Of a stretch of 44,631 bases of DNA, positions 1-7,938 are shown in pieces. The DNA comes from JACDBE01 sp051002015 (GTDB lineage Bacteria; Actinomycetota; Acidimicrobiia; Spongiisociales; UBA5794): assembly GCA_051002015.1 (NCBI GenBank), contig JBPCMS010000084.1:1-44631 (forward strand), written 5' to 3'. The notes beneath the pieces were generated by a model. The model was not told the origin of the DNA, searched no databases, and saw only the letters and a program-made list of their open reading frames with translations. The translations under genes were made by a program, and so were the position numbers. How positions within the stretch are numbered: the stretch's first letter is position 1; each line of letters opens with the position of its first letter.

Positions 1-2
1 AG

Positions 3-245
3 GCCGTCCGGTTCGCCGAGTCGAAGGCGACGCTTCGTCTCATCGATGGGGATGAGCTCGTACGGCTAACCCTGCAGCACTACGAGCAGCTCGACTCACG
101 GTACAAGGGTCTGATTCCGCTCCGCCACGTCTACATCCCGGAGGCGATCGAGGAGGAGATATTGTCGAATGTTGTGGGTGGGGTCATGGTTAGGCTGCGA
201 CGTCCTCAGGGTCTGGCTGGCGGAGCGTCGAGGACAACCGGCTGA
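3..245 (+). CDS. C-terminal fragment of an Mrr-like restriction endonuclease (5' end outside window)
   Basis: An open frame enters from the left edge and stops with TGA at 243-245. It reads AVRFAESKATLRLIDGDEL, then ...EQLDSRYKGLIPLRHVYIPE. A stretch like LIDGDELVRL followed by a short charged tail is what I associate with the C-terminal end of Mrr-type (type IV) restriction endonucleases in actinobacteria. The nuclease core would lie upstream and is not visible. After about residue 55 the sequence stops looking family-like and runs into bases shared with the recombinase frame, so the true 3' end is probably lost at a recombination junction near 165-205. The assignment rests on tail similarity only. 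Confidence 0.4.
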   Translation, partial: AVRFAESKATLRLIDGDELVRLTLQHYEQLDSRYKGLIPLRHVYIPEAIEEEILSNVVGGVMVRLRRPQGLAGGASRTTG

Positions 246-594
246 CCCACTCTTCCCGAGTCGGCGCGGCGGGCCCCTCAGCCGGGACGCGGTTGAGCTT
301 CTAGTCGCACGACACACCCGGACCGCCGAGCAGCGCTGCCCGTCGCTGGGGACGAAGACTGTTTCGCCGCACGTCATGCGCCACACCTGTGCCATGCAGC
401 TACTGGCGGCCGGGGTCGACACCTCGGTGATCGCCCTCTGGCTCGGTCACGAAGGCGTGGAGACCACCCAGATCTACCTTCATGCCGACCTCGCCATCAA
501 TGAACGAACTCTCGCCCGCACTGCGCCGGCCGGCACCCAAACTGGCCGCTATCGACCGCCAGATGCCCTCCTCGCCTTCCTCGAGGGCCTGTGA
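169..594 (+). pseudogene. 5'-truncated tyrosine recombinase (phage/IS-type integrase)
   Basis: The 141-residue frame holds the C-terminal half of a tyrosine recombinase catalytic domain: a beta-hairpin/linker part (RRGQPADPLFPSRRGGPLS), the box II HxxR as HVMRHT, WLGHEGVETTQ, and the likely nucleophile Tyr in TQIYLHADL. The first catalytic Arg, the active-site Lys and the whole core-binding domain are absent. Upstream the frame has stops and the sequence belongs to another gene, so this is a deletion remnant, not a working enzyme. The C-terminal tail GRYRPPDALLAFLE is typical of recombinases carried by small actinobacterial recombinase elements. The first ATG at 169 is not a true start; family-like sequence begins near 205. 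Confidence 0.85.
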
Positions 595-677
595 TTATGC
601 CGACTTCGTCAGCACGAAGCCCCTGTCCCATAAGGCTTCTTGGCTCCAACTCGGCATAACCCGCTCCTCGGCATAAT
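594..677. repeat. ATTATGCCGA inverted/direct repeats after the recombinase (element-end-like)
   Basis: ATTATGCCGA at 594-603, touching the recombinase stop codon, is exactly inverted as TCGGCATAAT at 668-677. A third copy, TCGGCATAAC, is at 651-660. Between them CTTCGT-CAGC-ACGAAG at 604-619 is a perfect 6-bp stem with a 4-base loop. Short repeated units next to the last recombinase gene are expected at the end of recombinase-borne elements; that this is such an end is inference. Similarity to the IS256 transposase stops at about 677, right at this repeat. Confidence 0.5.
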
Positions 678-1554
678 GCCGTCGGCAGCGCTGGATCAGC
701 GCCTTGTCGCCGAAGACGGCGCGCACGACCTTGTCGATGGCCTTGCCGCCGTCCACGACGAACAGCACCCCGGCGGCCGCGTCCAGGCCGCGCTCGGCCA
801 GGTCGGCGACCAGACGGGTGCACACCGCGGCGTTCTCGGTGCTGCCCTCCACCACGCCGAGCGGCACCGTGGCGCCCTCGGCGGTGACGCCGAGCGCACC
901 CACCAGGCAGTGTCCAGCGAAGTGGAAGCCGTCCACGAACACCACCAGCCAGCGGTCGCCGCCGAGCGGACGGGCGCACAGCTGGGCCACACGCTCGGCG
1001 GTGGCGGTGACGAACCGCCGCGACACCGCCGACTTCGACGTCCCGGTCGCGGCCTCGCCGACCGCGACTCCGACGGGCTCGAGTCCGGCGTCGTAGCGGC
1101 GGGTGGACAGTCCGGCCAGCATGCGTGCGACGACGCCGTCGGTGAGCAGGTCGGTGGAGGCGAACGTCTCGTATGACTCCAAGGTGAGTTCGTGGGCGTC
1201 CGCACCGACGCTGCCCACCCGCGGTCGGCGCACCGGCAGCCGGCGGCCGCCCAACGTGACGGTGCCGGCCTCACCGCCGTGCCGGGTCGCTGCCCGGTTG
1301 GGGTCGTGGCGGCCCTTGGGGCCGGCCAGGTCGGTGACCTCGGCGGCCATCAGCTCGGCCATCAACTCCAAACCGACCGCGGTCGAGGCGGCCAACAGCC
1401 CCTCGCGCATGTGTGCGGCGAAGCGGGCCAGGTGCTCGTCTACCCGGCCGGCCAGCCTCCCCGCAAGACCGGTCGTGACGCTCGACACCAGCGTCAGCGG
1501 ACTCGGGTCGGTGGACGTGCGGTGCTCGGACAGGGACGTGTGCGAACCTGCCAT
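595..1554 (-). pseudogene. IS256-family (mutator type) transposase, 3' end lost
   Basis: The frame starts at ATG 1554 behind GGAGG and is a clear mutator-type (IS256 family, DDE) transposase: VTDLAGPKGRHDPNRAATRHG near residue 75-95, the strand with VVFVDGFHFAG, and VVDGGKAIDKVVRAVFGD with IQRCRRH near residue 290. Family members run to about 400-430 residues and carry the last catalytic Glu after this point. Here family similarity ends at CRRH (about base 677), and the remaining 25 or so residues are read-through into the recombinase-end repeats. The transposase is therefore inactive. Confidence 0.85.
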
Positions 1555-1650
1555 GGGGGTCCTCCTTCAGATCATGGAACGGTCTGTCGGAGCGTCTCAC
1601 GCGAACCGCTCCGCACGGAGGACCCCCACCTCAAATTCCACGGACTCTGG
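678..1650 (-). mobile_element. IS256-family insertion sequence, truncated at its 3' end
   Basis: The element holds the truncated transposase and about 95 bp of upstream leader. The outer end probably lies near 1635-1650, around TCCACGGACTCTGGG, but with the other terminus deleted the inverted repeats and target duplication cannot be checked. The 3' end was lost at the junction with the recombinase-end repeats, so one event removed the end of this IS together with whatever lay between. Confidence 0.5.
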
Positions 1651-1906
1651 GACAACCTCCCCCGTGCTCTCGAGACGTCTCAGCGGTGTGGTGAGGAGTG
1701 AGTGATCGGCCGTGGAAATTCCAAACGGTCCGGGTCGCCGGACGGAGACCAGAGATCGAACCACCGAGAGACCAACCGAAAGGGGATTGGGACCTGAGCT
1801 GAGGCCATGACCGGGCTAACGGTGTCCCGGCCTCATTGCAGCTTCACATCGTCGCAGGTGCGACAGTCCATGCCATACCCGTCCGATATGTCGTGTTGTG
1901 CTGGTC

Positions 1907-2239
1907 ATGACAGACATACTGCGTCGATTCAAGAAGTCCGATCCCTCAGGCGTCAGACAGGCTATGGCCGGCAACGTGGTGGTTGCATCCGCCGAGCAGA
2001 CCGTGAGGGTCGAGGGGAACGACTACTTCGCCCCCGACACCGTCAACTGGGACATGCTCGAGCCCTCATCAGAGACTTCGGTGTGCCCGTGGAAGGGTGT
2101 GGCCACCTACTACGACGTGGTCGCCGACGGGACCCGCTACCCGGCTGCGGCGTGGACCTACACCGACCCATCCCAAGCCGCCGCCCACATCAAAGACCAC
2201 ATCGCGTTTTGGCGTGGAGTGAAGGTAGCCAAGGGCTGA
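1907..2239 (+). CDS. DUF427 domain protein
   Basis: The 110-residue protein reads MTDILRRFKKSDPSGVRQ and then carries the DUF427 signature: a strand-rich core with VVVASAEQTVRVEGNDYFAPD, the CPWKGVATYYDVV motif around residues 62-75 and the closing YTDPSQAAAHIKDHIAFW. DUF427 proteins are small cytosolic beta-rich proteins of unknown biochemical role, common in actinobacteria. I chose ATG 1907 over the in-frame start at 1898 because the family usually begins just before this helix. The gene stands alone; the acyltransferase downstream is on the other strand. Confidence 0.85.
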   Translation: MTDILRRFKKSDPSGVRQAMAGNVVVASAEQTVRVEGNDYFAPDTVNWDMLEPSSETSVCPWKGVATYYDVVADGTRYPAAAWTYTDPSQAAAHIKDHIAFWRGVKVAKG

Positions 2240-2261
2240 GCTGAGAACTCCTCCGTCCACC

Positions 2262-3140
2262 TCAGCATGGGCCAGCTCGTCTTCGGGCGAGCCGGCTCGC
2301 CAATTCAGGGAAGTCGGGGTCGATCTCGAAACGGTACCCGTCCCACCAACCGTCACGGTCGGGGTCGAATCGCCTCGGCATCACAGACGACTCCTCCAAT
2401 GCAATCTCCTTCATCCGACGCTCGAGATGACGTGACTCCCTCGGGGCGAGGCCGTGGGCGTCGACGGCCGGCAACACATGCATGAAGATTCGCTGGTCGA
2501 GCCGGACCAGCGGTGAGAACGGATGCTCCCACACCCGATGGCTTCCGGCGAGAACGACCGGCAGAACTCGCGTTCCGAGACTACGAGCGAGCCGGAAGGC
2601 ACCCTCCTGGAAGCCGACTTCGACCCCGAGAACCGAACCCTGGGGAAACACCACCAGGCTCTCGCCGGCACCGATCGCTGCCGTCGCGCCGGCATACAGT
2701 TGCCGGAGCGACGCCAGGTCTCGCGACTCGGAGACCTCGATCTGGCCCGTCGCCCGCAGATACCTGCCCAGAGTCTTCCAGGAGAAGAACTCGTCGCGAA
2801 CCAGAAATCGCAGAGGAAGAGGAAGATGGAACAAGGCGACGACGTCGGCCAAGCCCTCGTGGAGCGCCACGATCACGTAAGTCTCCGAGGGGTCGACGAG
2901 ATCCAGACCCTCGATGTCCAACTCCAGGCCGAGCACTCTTGCTGTGGCCCGCGCCCATGCCCTCTCCGCCCCATGCATGATCCGGTCGGACATGCCGAGA
3001 TTGGCAAGACATGCGAAGGCCACCGAGGCGCCGCGAAGCAGAACCAGGCCTCCGAGGTTCACACGGAGCCGATCTGCGTCGTTTGCTGCTACCAACCGGG
3101 GTGGCTGGGGGACGTCAGGCAAATGCTGCCTGTCGGACAC
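2262..3140 (-). CDS. PlsC-like 1-acyl-glycerol-phosphate acyltransferase
   Basis: This 292-residue protein matches the PlsC/LPLAT acyltransferase fold. The HX4D catalytic motif is HEGLAD (residues 94-99) and the substrate-binding block is FPQGS (165-169, the family FPEGT/S block with Q for E). Strand-helix units follow to VLAGSHRVWEHPFSP and DQRIFMHVLPAVD. Members move an acyl group from a thioester to a lysophospholipid or related acceptor at the inner membrane; the acceptor here is unknown. A hydrophobic stretch near 28-48 may anchor it. The GTG start at 3140 lies inside the 3' end of the upstream membrane gene, a 26-bp overlap that suggests cotranscription. Confidence 0.82.
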   Translation of the reverse strand: MSDRQHLPDVPQPPRLVAANDADRLRVNLGGLVLLRGASVAFACLANLGMSDRIMHGAERAWARATARVLGLELDIEGLDLVDPSETYVIVALHEGLADVVALFHLPLPLRFLVRDEFFSWKTLGRYLRATGQIEVSESRDLASLRQLYAGATAAIGAGESLVVFPQGSVLGVEVGFQEGAFRLARSLGTRVLPVVLAGSHRVWEHPFSPLVRLDQRIFMHVLPAVDAHGLAPRESRHLERRMKEIALEESSVMPRRFDPDRDGWWDGYRFEIDPDFPELASRLARRRAGPC

Positions 3141-3720
3141 GTCGAGCTCCCAACGTCAGTGTGATGACGGCGACGGCGGCCGCGGCCATGTCGTACGGGA
3201 GCACATAGCGCATTAGGGTGGCTCCGTCGACCTGCCACCCACCGTCGGGGGCGAAGCCAACCGCAGCCAGGTAGTTCCAGATCGACCAGACACAGACCAC
3301 ACCCACGACCGCACCCGCGGCATAACCCCATCCCCTCTTGGCCATCCACCCCACACCAACGAGGGTGGTCCCGGCTGCCCAGGCGATGTCCAATGCGGAG
3401 AGCAGTTGGAGGAACTGGAGAGAAGGGTCGAAGCGGAGCGCGGCCGACGTGGGAAGGGTGACCAGGGCGACCACCCCGACCGTGAGTGCCACCACCGCCG
3501 CCCCCGAGGACATGGGTCGGCCCGTGGCGCCGAGCCAGGCGAACGATGAGTCGTCGATGAGGCGCGCCAGGTCGGCGACCACGATCAGTCCGAAGGCGAC
3601 GAGGGCGCTGAGATGCACCATCGTGTACGGCAGCAATGTCGCGGCCGTCGCCCCCGGAACCAAGAGCAACGGCAGACTTGACCGAAGCTCCACCCAATGT
3701 CCAGCGGAGGGCCCGGGCAA
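3115..3720 (-). CDS. Multi-pass membrane protein of unknown function
   Basis: About 200 residues with five or so hydrophobic segments, for example LVAFGLIVVADLA, SSGAAVVALTVGVVALVTL, ALDIAWAAGTTLVGVGWMA, AAGAVVGVVCVW and DMAAAAVAVITLTLGA. I do not recognise the family. It lies between the flavin oxidoreductase and the acyltransferase and overlaps the latter by 26 bp, so the three may form one unit. The start is uncertain: TTG 3720 is the longest form and GTG 3693 is an alternative. The N terminus lacks a clear first helix, so a lost or frameshifted start is possible. Confidence 0.6.
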   Translation of the reverse strand: MPGPSAGHWVELRSSLPLLLVPGATAATLLPYTMVHLSALVAFGLIVVADLARLIDDSSFAWLGATGRPMSSGAAVVALTVGVVALVTLPTSAALRFDPSLQFLQLLSALDIAWAAGTTLVGVGWMAKRGWGYAAGAVVGVVCVWSIWNYLAAVGFAPDGGWQVDGATLMRYVLPYDMAAAAVAVITLTLGARRVRQAAFA

Positions 3721-3748
3721 AGGGCGACCTCAACGCCTGGAGCCGAGG

Positions 3749-5206
3749 TCAGACGAACTCCCTCTCGTACTCGTCACGATAAGTCTCCAGCAAACGCAGC
3801 CACACCTCACTGAGAGTCGGAAAGGCAGGGACGGCATGCCAGAGCGTCTCGAGCGGCGTCTCGGCAACGATGGCGATGGTGGCGGCGTGGAGCAGCTCTC
3901 CGGTCCGAGGGCCGACGAAGGTAGCCCCGACGATCACTTCACGCGCAGCGTCGATGACGAGTTTCGATGTTCCGCGGTAGCCACGGCCGAGCACAGCCGC
4001 ACCCGCCACCCGTCTGATGTCGTAGGTGACGGTGCGCACGTCGACCCCGCGTTCTCTCGCGTGCTGCTCGGTGAGGCCCACCGCGGCGATCTCCGGGCTA
4101 GTGAAGACCACCCGCGGGGGCGCCTTGGTGTCACCCCAGGCGTGTGTGGCCGCGCCCGCGATATGACGCCCGGCGATACGAGCCTGGTACTTTCCGGTAT
4201 GGGTGAGCAGCGATCTGCCGTTCACGTCACCCACGGCGTACAGCCATCCACCGGGCACACCCGTGGCCTGCAGGTGGTCATCGACCTCGATTGTGCCACC
4301 CGCCTCCAGACCGACGGTCTCCAGCCCGAGGTCACCTGTGTTTGGTCTGCGTCCCGTGGCCACGAGGATCTCGTCGGTCTCCACTTTCACGACCTCGCCA
4401 TCTGCCAATTCGATCTCGACGGTGGCGGGGCCATCCTGGTCGACGCGAGTTACCGAACGTGTGGACGCGGACGTGTGGACGACGATGCCCATGCGGGACA
4501 GGGCAGCCTCCAACTCCTCTCCAGCGAAGGTCTCCTCGCGGGGTAGAAGGTGGCCGGCCAACTCGACCACGGTGACTTCCTCGGCGCCGAGCCATTTCCA
4601 GGCCTGCGCCATCTCGCTGCCGACGACCCCTCCTCCGATGACCAAAAGTGTGCGGGGCACCTGCTTCGCCGTCGTAACGTCTCGGGAGTCCCAGACCCCG
4701 GCGCTGTCGAGCCCATCGATCGGCGGCATAGCCGCGGAGGATCCGGTGGCTACCACCACGGCCTTCCTCGCTTCGAACAGGTGAGTGGAGCCGTCGCTGT
4801 GTTGCACGGTCACCTGCCGCTCACCGGCGATCCGGCCGCGACCACGTATCAGGTCGACTCCGGCATCATCGAGCCAGGACGCTTGACCGGCGTCGTCCCA
4901 GTGGCTGGCCAGCGAATCGCGGCGGGCGAGGGCCTCGTCGACGTCGATCTCCCCCGCTGCGGCGCTCTGGGCTCCCGGCACCCGACGTAGCGCCTCGAGT
5001 GCTTCCCCTGGGCGGAGGAGAGCCTTGGACGGCATGCATGCCCAGTAGGTGCACTCGCCTCCCAGCAGCTCGTGCTCGATCAGGGCTACCCGGAGGCCGG
5101 TCCTGGCTGCGATGTCAGCTACGTTCTCGCCGGCCGGGCCGCCGCCGATGATCAGGACGTCGTATGTCGATTCCGGCTGTGCTTCTCCATGTGTTTGGGT
5201 GTTCAT
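3749..5206 (-). CDS. FAD/NAD(P)-dependent disulfide oxidoreductase (MerA/Lpd-like)
   Basis: This 485-residue class I flavin disulfide reductase has an N-terminal FAD fold VLIIGGGPAGENVA, a redox-active pair in GGECTYWACMPSKALLRP (Cys-X4-Cys), a NAD(P) fold LLVIGGGVVGSEMAQAW, the second FAD contact GGWLYAVGDVNG, and a C-terminal dimerisation domain with VVFTSPEIAAVGLTE. The TYWA variant between the cysteines differs from MerA and Lpd (VNIG/LNVG), so the substrate is not known. It lacks an HMA domain and the C-terminal MerA cysteine pair. I chose ATG 5206 because GGAG lies just upstream; the frame runs open further upstream only through the broken HMA/DUF3179 region. Its position behind merA suggests a role in metal or redox stress. 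Confidence 0.85.
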   Translation of the reverse strand: MNTQTHGEAQPESTYDVLIIGGGPAGENVADIAARTGLRVALIEHELLGGECTYWACMPSKALLRPGEALEALRRVPGAQSAAAGEIDVDEALARRDSLASHWDDAGQASWLDDAGVDLIRGRGRIAGERQVTVQHSDGSTHLFEARKAVVVATGSSAAMPPIDGLDSAGVWDSRDVTTAKQVPRTLLVIGGGVVGSEMAQAWKWLGAEEVTVVELAGHLLPREETFAGEELEAALSRMGIVVHTSASTRSVTRVDQDGPATVEIELADGEVVKVETDEILVATGRRPNTGDLGLETVGLEAGGTIEVDDHLQATGVPGGWLYAVGDVNGRSLLTHTGKYQARIAGRHIAGAATHAWGDTKAPPRVVFTSPEIAAVGLTEQHARERGVDVRTVTYDIRRVAGAAVLGRGYRGTSKLVIDAAREVIVGATFVGPRTGELLHAATIAIVAETPLETLWHAVPAFPTLSEVWLRLLETYRDEYEREFV

Positions 5207-5295
5207 CGTTTCAACGCTCCTTCGTTTCTCGCCTTTGACCGGAAGATCGCTGGGCGGTGGATGGACTCTGTGGGCCCGACACGTCTCGGCTCTCG

Positions 5296-5792
5296 CTAGC
5301 TGCCTTCGATCAAGTCGGTCTTGGGCTGGTAGGTGGACCAGGCAAACCAGAACGTGTCCAGATGGTGTGATCTGCTCGAGCGACGTGCGGGCGAGCTCCC
5401 CCGAGACAGCGGTTCCGGTGATGTCCCACCGGCTGCCGGTTTGGTCGTCGACGAACTCATCCCCATCGACTCCGAAGGTGAGGGTCTGATTGTCGACGAC
5501 CGGGGAGAACACTGCCGCGGAGCCGACATCTCGCCCGCTGACGAGATAGCCAGTCCTTGTCGAGTCGATTGACTGCCAGATCCCGGCGCGCTGGTTGGCG
5601 ATACCCCGTGGTCCGGGCTGGTGGTCGCCGACCCGCTCGGGATCGAACCGCCCCTCGACCATCGCCTGGGTCGTAGTCGGCTTCGGCCTTGATCACGCCT
5701 TCCAGCCGGGCGAGGGACCGGCCCAGGTTGTCGGCACATCCGGTGCAGTGGAACCCACGGATCTGGTACCGCCTGGTGGTTGTTATTGCCAT
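5296..5792 (-). pseudogene. Frameshifted HMA metal-binding domain joined to a DUF3179 C-terminal fragment
   Basis: From ATG 5792 the frame reads MAITTTRRYQIRGFHCTGCA, a heavy-metal-associated domain with its CxxC, as far as KAEADYD. The domain then continues in another frame as MVEGRFDPERVGD, which one extra C near 5670 would explain. Next comes a DUF3179-like stretch (GRDVGSAAVFSPVV, DDQTGSRWDITGTAVSG) as far as LEQIT. The expected end, HLDTFWFAWSTYQPKTDLIE, again lies in a different frame, explained by one extra C near 5370, and stops at 5296. Either two short genes were fused by deletion and then decayed, or the assembly has indels here. The intact form would have been a small metal-binding protein followed by a DUF3179 protein. 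Confidence 0.65.
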
Positions 5793-5916
5793 GATTTCGT
5801 TCTCCTTCGTCGTCTGTCGGTCGATCTCAGCGCTCATGCCCTTTTGGGTACCGCCGGTCCTCGACATCATCGATACCTCGTTGCTCGGGTCCGGTAGCGG
5901 CCCTGCCCTGCAAGGC

Positions 5917-5947
5917 ACCGTACACCCTCAAGTAGCTTGAAGGTCAA
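5917..5947 (-). promoter_or_regulatory. MerR-type promoter/operator upstream of the HMA frame
   Basis: On the minus strand TTGACC (5942-5947) and TACGGT (5917-5922) are separated by 19 bases, the long spacer typical of MerR-activated promoters. The spacer holds the dyad CTTCAAG-CTA-CTTGAGG. This is 125 bp upstream of ATG 5792. The spacing, dyad and neighbouring merR make metal-responsive control likely. The rest of the gap up to 6190 shows no convincing gene. Confidence 0.65.
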
Positions 5948-6190
5948 GACGGTCCTGACCGGGATTGTCCGAGGGCCGACGATGCATCTCGGGCGGACCA
6001 TCCCGGTGGTGGTGTGGTCGCCAAGGACGCGGGATGAGCACCAGGGTGCCGATGGTCGGCGTCTGGCAGAGAGGTGGGGGTTCGGTCTCAGCTTCCACGG
6101 CGGACTTCATGAGGAGCGGTCATCCGCCGATGTACTCCGTCGGCTCCGCGCTGACGCTCAGAAGCTCACGTCGGCGCGTCGGCCCTTTGC

Positions 6191-7858
6191 TCATGCGGCA
6201 CAGCAGGAGAGGTGCTTTACGTCCTTGGTGAATCCTTGAGCGGCCAGCTTGAGCGCCTCGGCCATGGTCAGGTAGGGGTGGAAGGTGTCGGTGATCTCGT
6301 CGATGGTGCCCCGATGGTTGAGGGCCATCACCGCCGCCTGGATCACGTCGCCGGCACCCTCGGCGAGGATATGGGCACCGAGGAGCCGTCCAGTGGTCTC
6401 TTCGGCGACCAGTTTGACCATCCCCGCAGTGCTGTGGTCGACCAGAGCCCGGGGCACGACATCGAGGGGCAGCAGCGAGGTGGTCACCTGGTGGCCGTCC
6501 TCTCGGGCTTGGGCTTCGGTGAGCCCGACCGAGGCGATGGGGGGGCTGGTGAAGGTGATCCGGGGCATCGTGTGAAGGTCGATGCGTCTGCCGGTGCCGC
6601 GGAGGGCGTGCTCGGCGGCGATGGCACCGGAGGGGGCTGCCACGTAGACGAACTGGGGGAGGGTGGTGACGTCGCCGGCGGCGAACACTCGTAAATTGGT
6701 GGTGGCCATCCGGTCGTCGACGACGACGTGCCCGCGGGAGTCGGTCTCCACCTCGGCGGCTTCAAGGCCGAGGCCGGTGGTTTCGGCTCGACGGCCGGTG
6801 GCGATCAACAGCTGGTCGGCCTCGATCCGCTCCGTGGTGCCTTCGATGGAGACGTCGAGCCAGCGACGTTCCCCGTTGCGGCCCGCCTTGGTGACCGTGG
6901 CCGAGATGAGGACCCGGACACCGAGGGATTCGAGGTGTTCTTGCAGGGTGGCGGAGATCTCCGGCTCTTCGAAGGGGGCGATCCGATCCAGCACGTCGAC
7001 GAGGGTGACCCGGCTGCCCAGATGGGTGAACAGCTGACCGAGTTCGAGGCCGATTGCGTTGCCGCCGACCACGATCAGGTCGGCGGGCAGCTCGGTGAGT
7101 TCGAGGGCGCTGGTGGAGGTGAGATAGCCGACGTCGTCGAGCCCTGCGATTGGGGGCGCCCAGGGGGAGGCGCCGGTGGCGATCAGGAAACGGCCGGCCG
7201 GCACCTGGCGGCCGTCGACCTCCACGGTGTCGGGCCCGGTGAAACGGGCCTCACCACTGATCAGGTTGATGCCGTACACATCCAGCAGATCCTCGTACTT
7301 CTCCTGGCGCATGCCGGCCACCAACTCGTCTTTCTGGGCGACCAGGTCCGGCAGGTCGACGACCCCCGCCGAGGTAGGAACCCCGGCGAAGGGAGAGTGG
7401 CCGGCCCGGTGGTAGTGCTCCGCAGCTCGCAGCAATGCCTTGGAGGGGACACAACCGATGTTGACACAGGTACCGCCGACGGTGCCCCGTTCCGCCATGG
7501 CCACCCGGGCACCCAGCTCGGAGGCTTTGATGGCGGCGGCGAAGGCCGCCGCCCCCGACCCGATGATCAACAGGTCGTAGTCGCCGTCACTCCGGGGCTG
7601 AAGTGGCGCCTCGGAGGCCGGTTCGTCAGTCGCGACCAGGCGGTAGCCGGCTCGCTCCAGCTCCGCGGCGGCGTGCTCGGCGGAGAACTCGGCGGTGGGA
7701 AGACCGACGGCGATCCCGGACGCCGTGACGGGCTCGCCTCGGGTCAGCTCCCCGAAAAGCGCCATCCCCACTCGCTGCTCTTTCGAGGTCAGCTGAGGGA
7801 AGCGGTCGACTGTCGCCTGCCACAGCTCGTCAACGTTGGTGTTAGTTGTCTGGGCCAC
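6191..7858 (-). CDS. merA: Mercuric reductase with MerB-like N-terminal extension
   Basis: MerA reduces Hg(II) to volatile Hg(0) with NADPH in the cytosol. The 555-residue protein has the FAD motif at 99-105, the catalytic pair in GGTCVNIGCVPSK (Cys131, Cys136), the NADPH fold ADLIVVGGNAIGLELGQ, a second FAD contact LRVFAAGDV, and the diagnostic C-terminal vicinal cysteines in LSCCAA (552-553) that deliver Hg to the active site. The N-terminal HMA domain of classic MerA is missing. Residues 9-57 (VDELWQATVDRFPQL, then EQRVGMALFGELTRGEPVT) resemble the N-terminal helical domain of organomercurial lyase MerB, without its catalytic cysteines. The GTG start at 7858 follows AAGGAG. It diverges from merR across a shared MerR-type promoter. 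Confidence 0.92.
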   Translation of the reverse strand: MAQTTNTNVDELWQATVDRFPQLTSKEQRVGMALFGELTRGEPVTASGIAVGLPTAEFSAEHAAAELERAGYRLVATDEPASEAPLQPRSDGDYDLLIIGSGAAAFAAAIKASELGARVAMAERGTVGGTCVNIGCVPSKALLRAAEHYHRAGHSPFAGVPTSAGVVDLPDLVAQKDELVAGMRQEKYEDLLDVYGINLISGEARFTGPDTVEVDGRQVPAGRFLIATGASPWAPPIAGLDDVGYLTSTSALELTELPADLIVVGGNAIGLELGQLFTHLGSRVTLVDVLDRIAPFEEPEISATLQEHLESLGVRVLISATVTKAGRNGERRWLDVSIEGTTERIEADQLLIATGRRAETTGLGLEAAEVETDSRGHVVVDDRMATTNLRVFAAGDVTTLPQFVYVAAPSGAIAAEHALRGTGRRIDLHTMPRITFTSPPIASVGLTEAQAREDGHQVTTSLLPLDVVPRALVDHSTAGMVKLVAEETTGRLLGAHILAEGAGDVIQAAVMALNHRGTIDEITDTFHPYLTMAEALKLAAQGFTKDVKHLSCCAA

Positions 7859-7890
7859 GATTGTCTCCTTGGTTGAGGATCACCATGGTC

Positions 7891-7932
7891 AACGTACACC
7901 TTCAAGTGCGGTTTAATGTCAAGTGGTATGAT
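7891..7932. promoter_or_regulatory. Divergent merA/merR promoter region with MerR-type operator
   Basis: For merA (minus strand) TTGACA at 7917-7922 and TACGTT at 7891-7896 are 20 bases apart. The imperfect 22-bp dyad ACCTTCAAGTG/CGGTTTAATGT (7898-7919) fills the spacer. For merR (plus strand) TATGAT at 7927-7932 lies 7 bases before the ATG, so its message would be nearly leaderless. TCAAGTG is directly repeated at 7902 and 7919. One bound MerR dimer could therefore repress its own gene and under-twist the merA promoter. Confidence 0.65.
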
Positions 7933-7938
7933 GCGGTG

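Noticed and set aside
595..1705. Long plus-strand open frames opposite the transposase
   Set aside because: They are high-GC antisense frames with biased Arg/Ser/Pro content; the minus-strand frame gives a clear IS256 transposase.
3338..4546. A 402-codon plus-strand frame over the flavin oxidoreductase
   Set aside because: It is antisense to a protein with all expected FAD and disulfide motifs and shows no domain of its own.
6191..7858. A functional MerB-MerA double enzyme
   Set aside because: The N-terminal extension lacks the catalytic lyase domain and its cysteines, so organomercurial cleavage is not supported.
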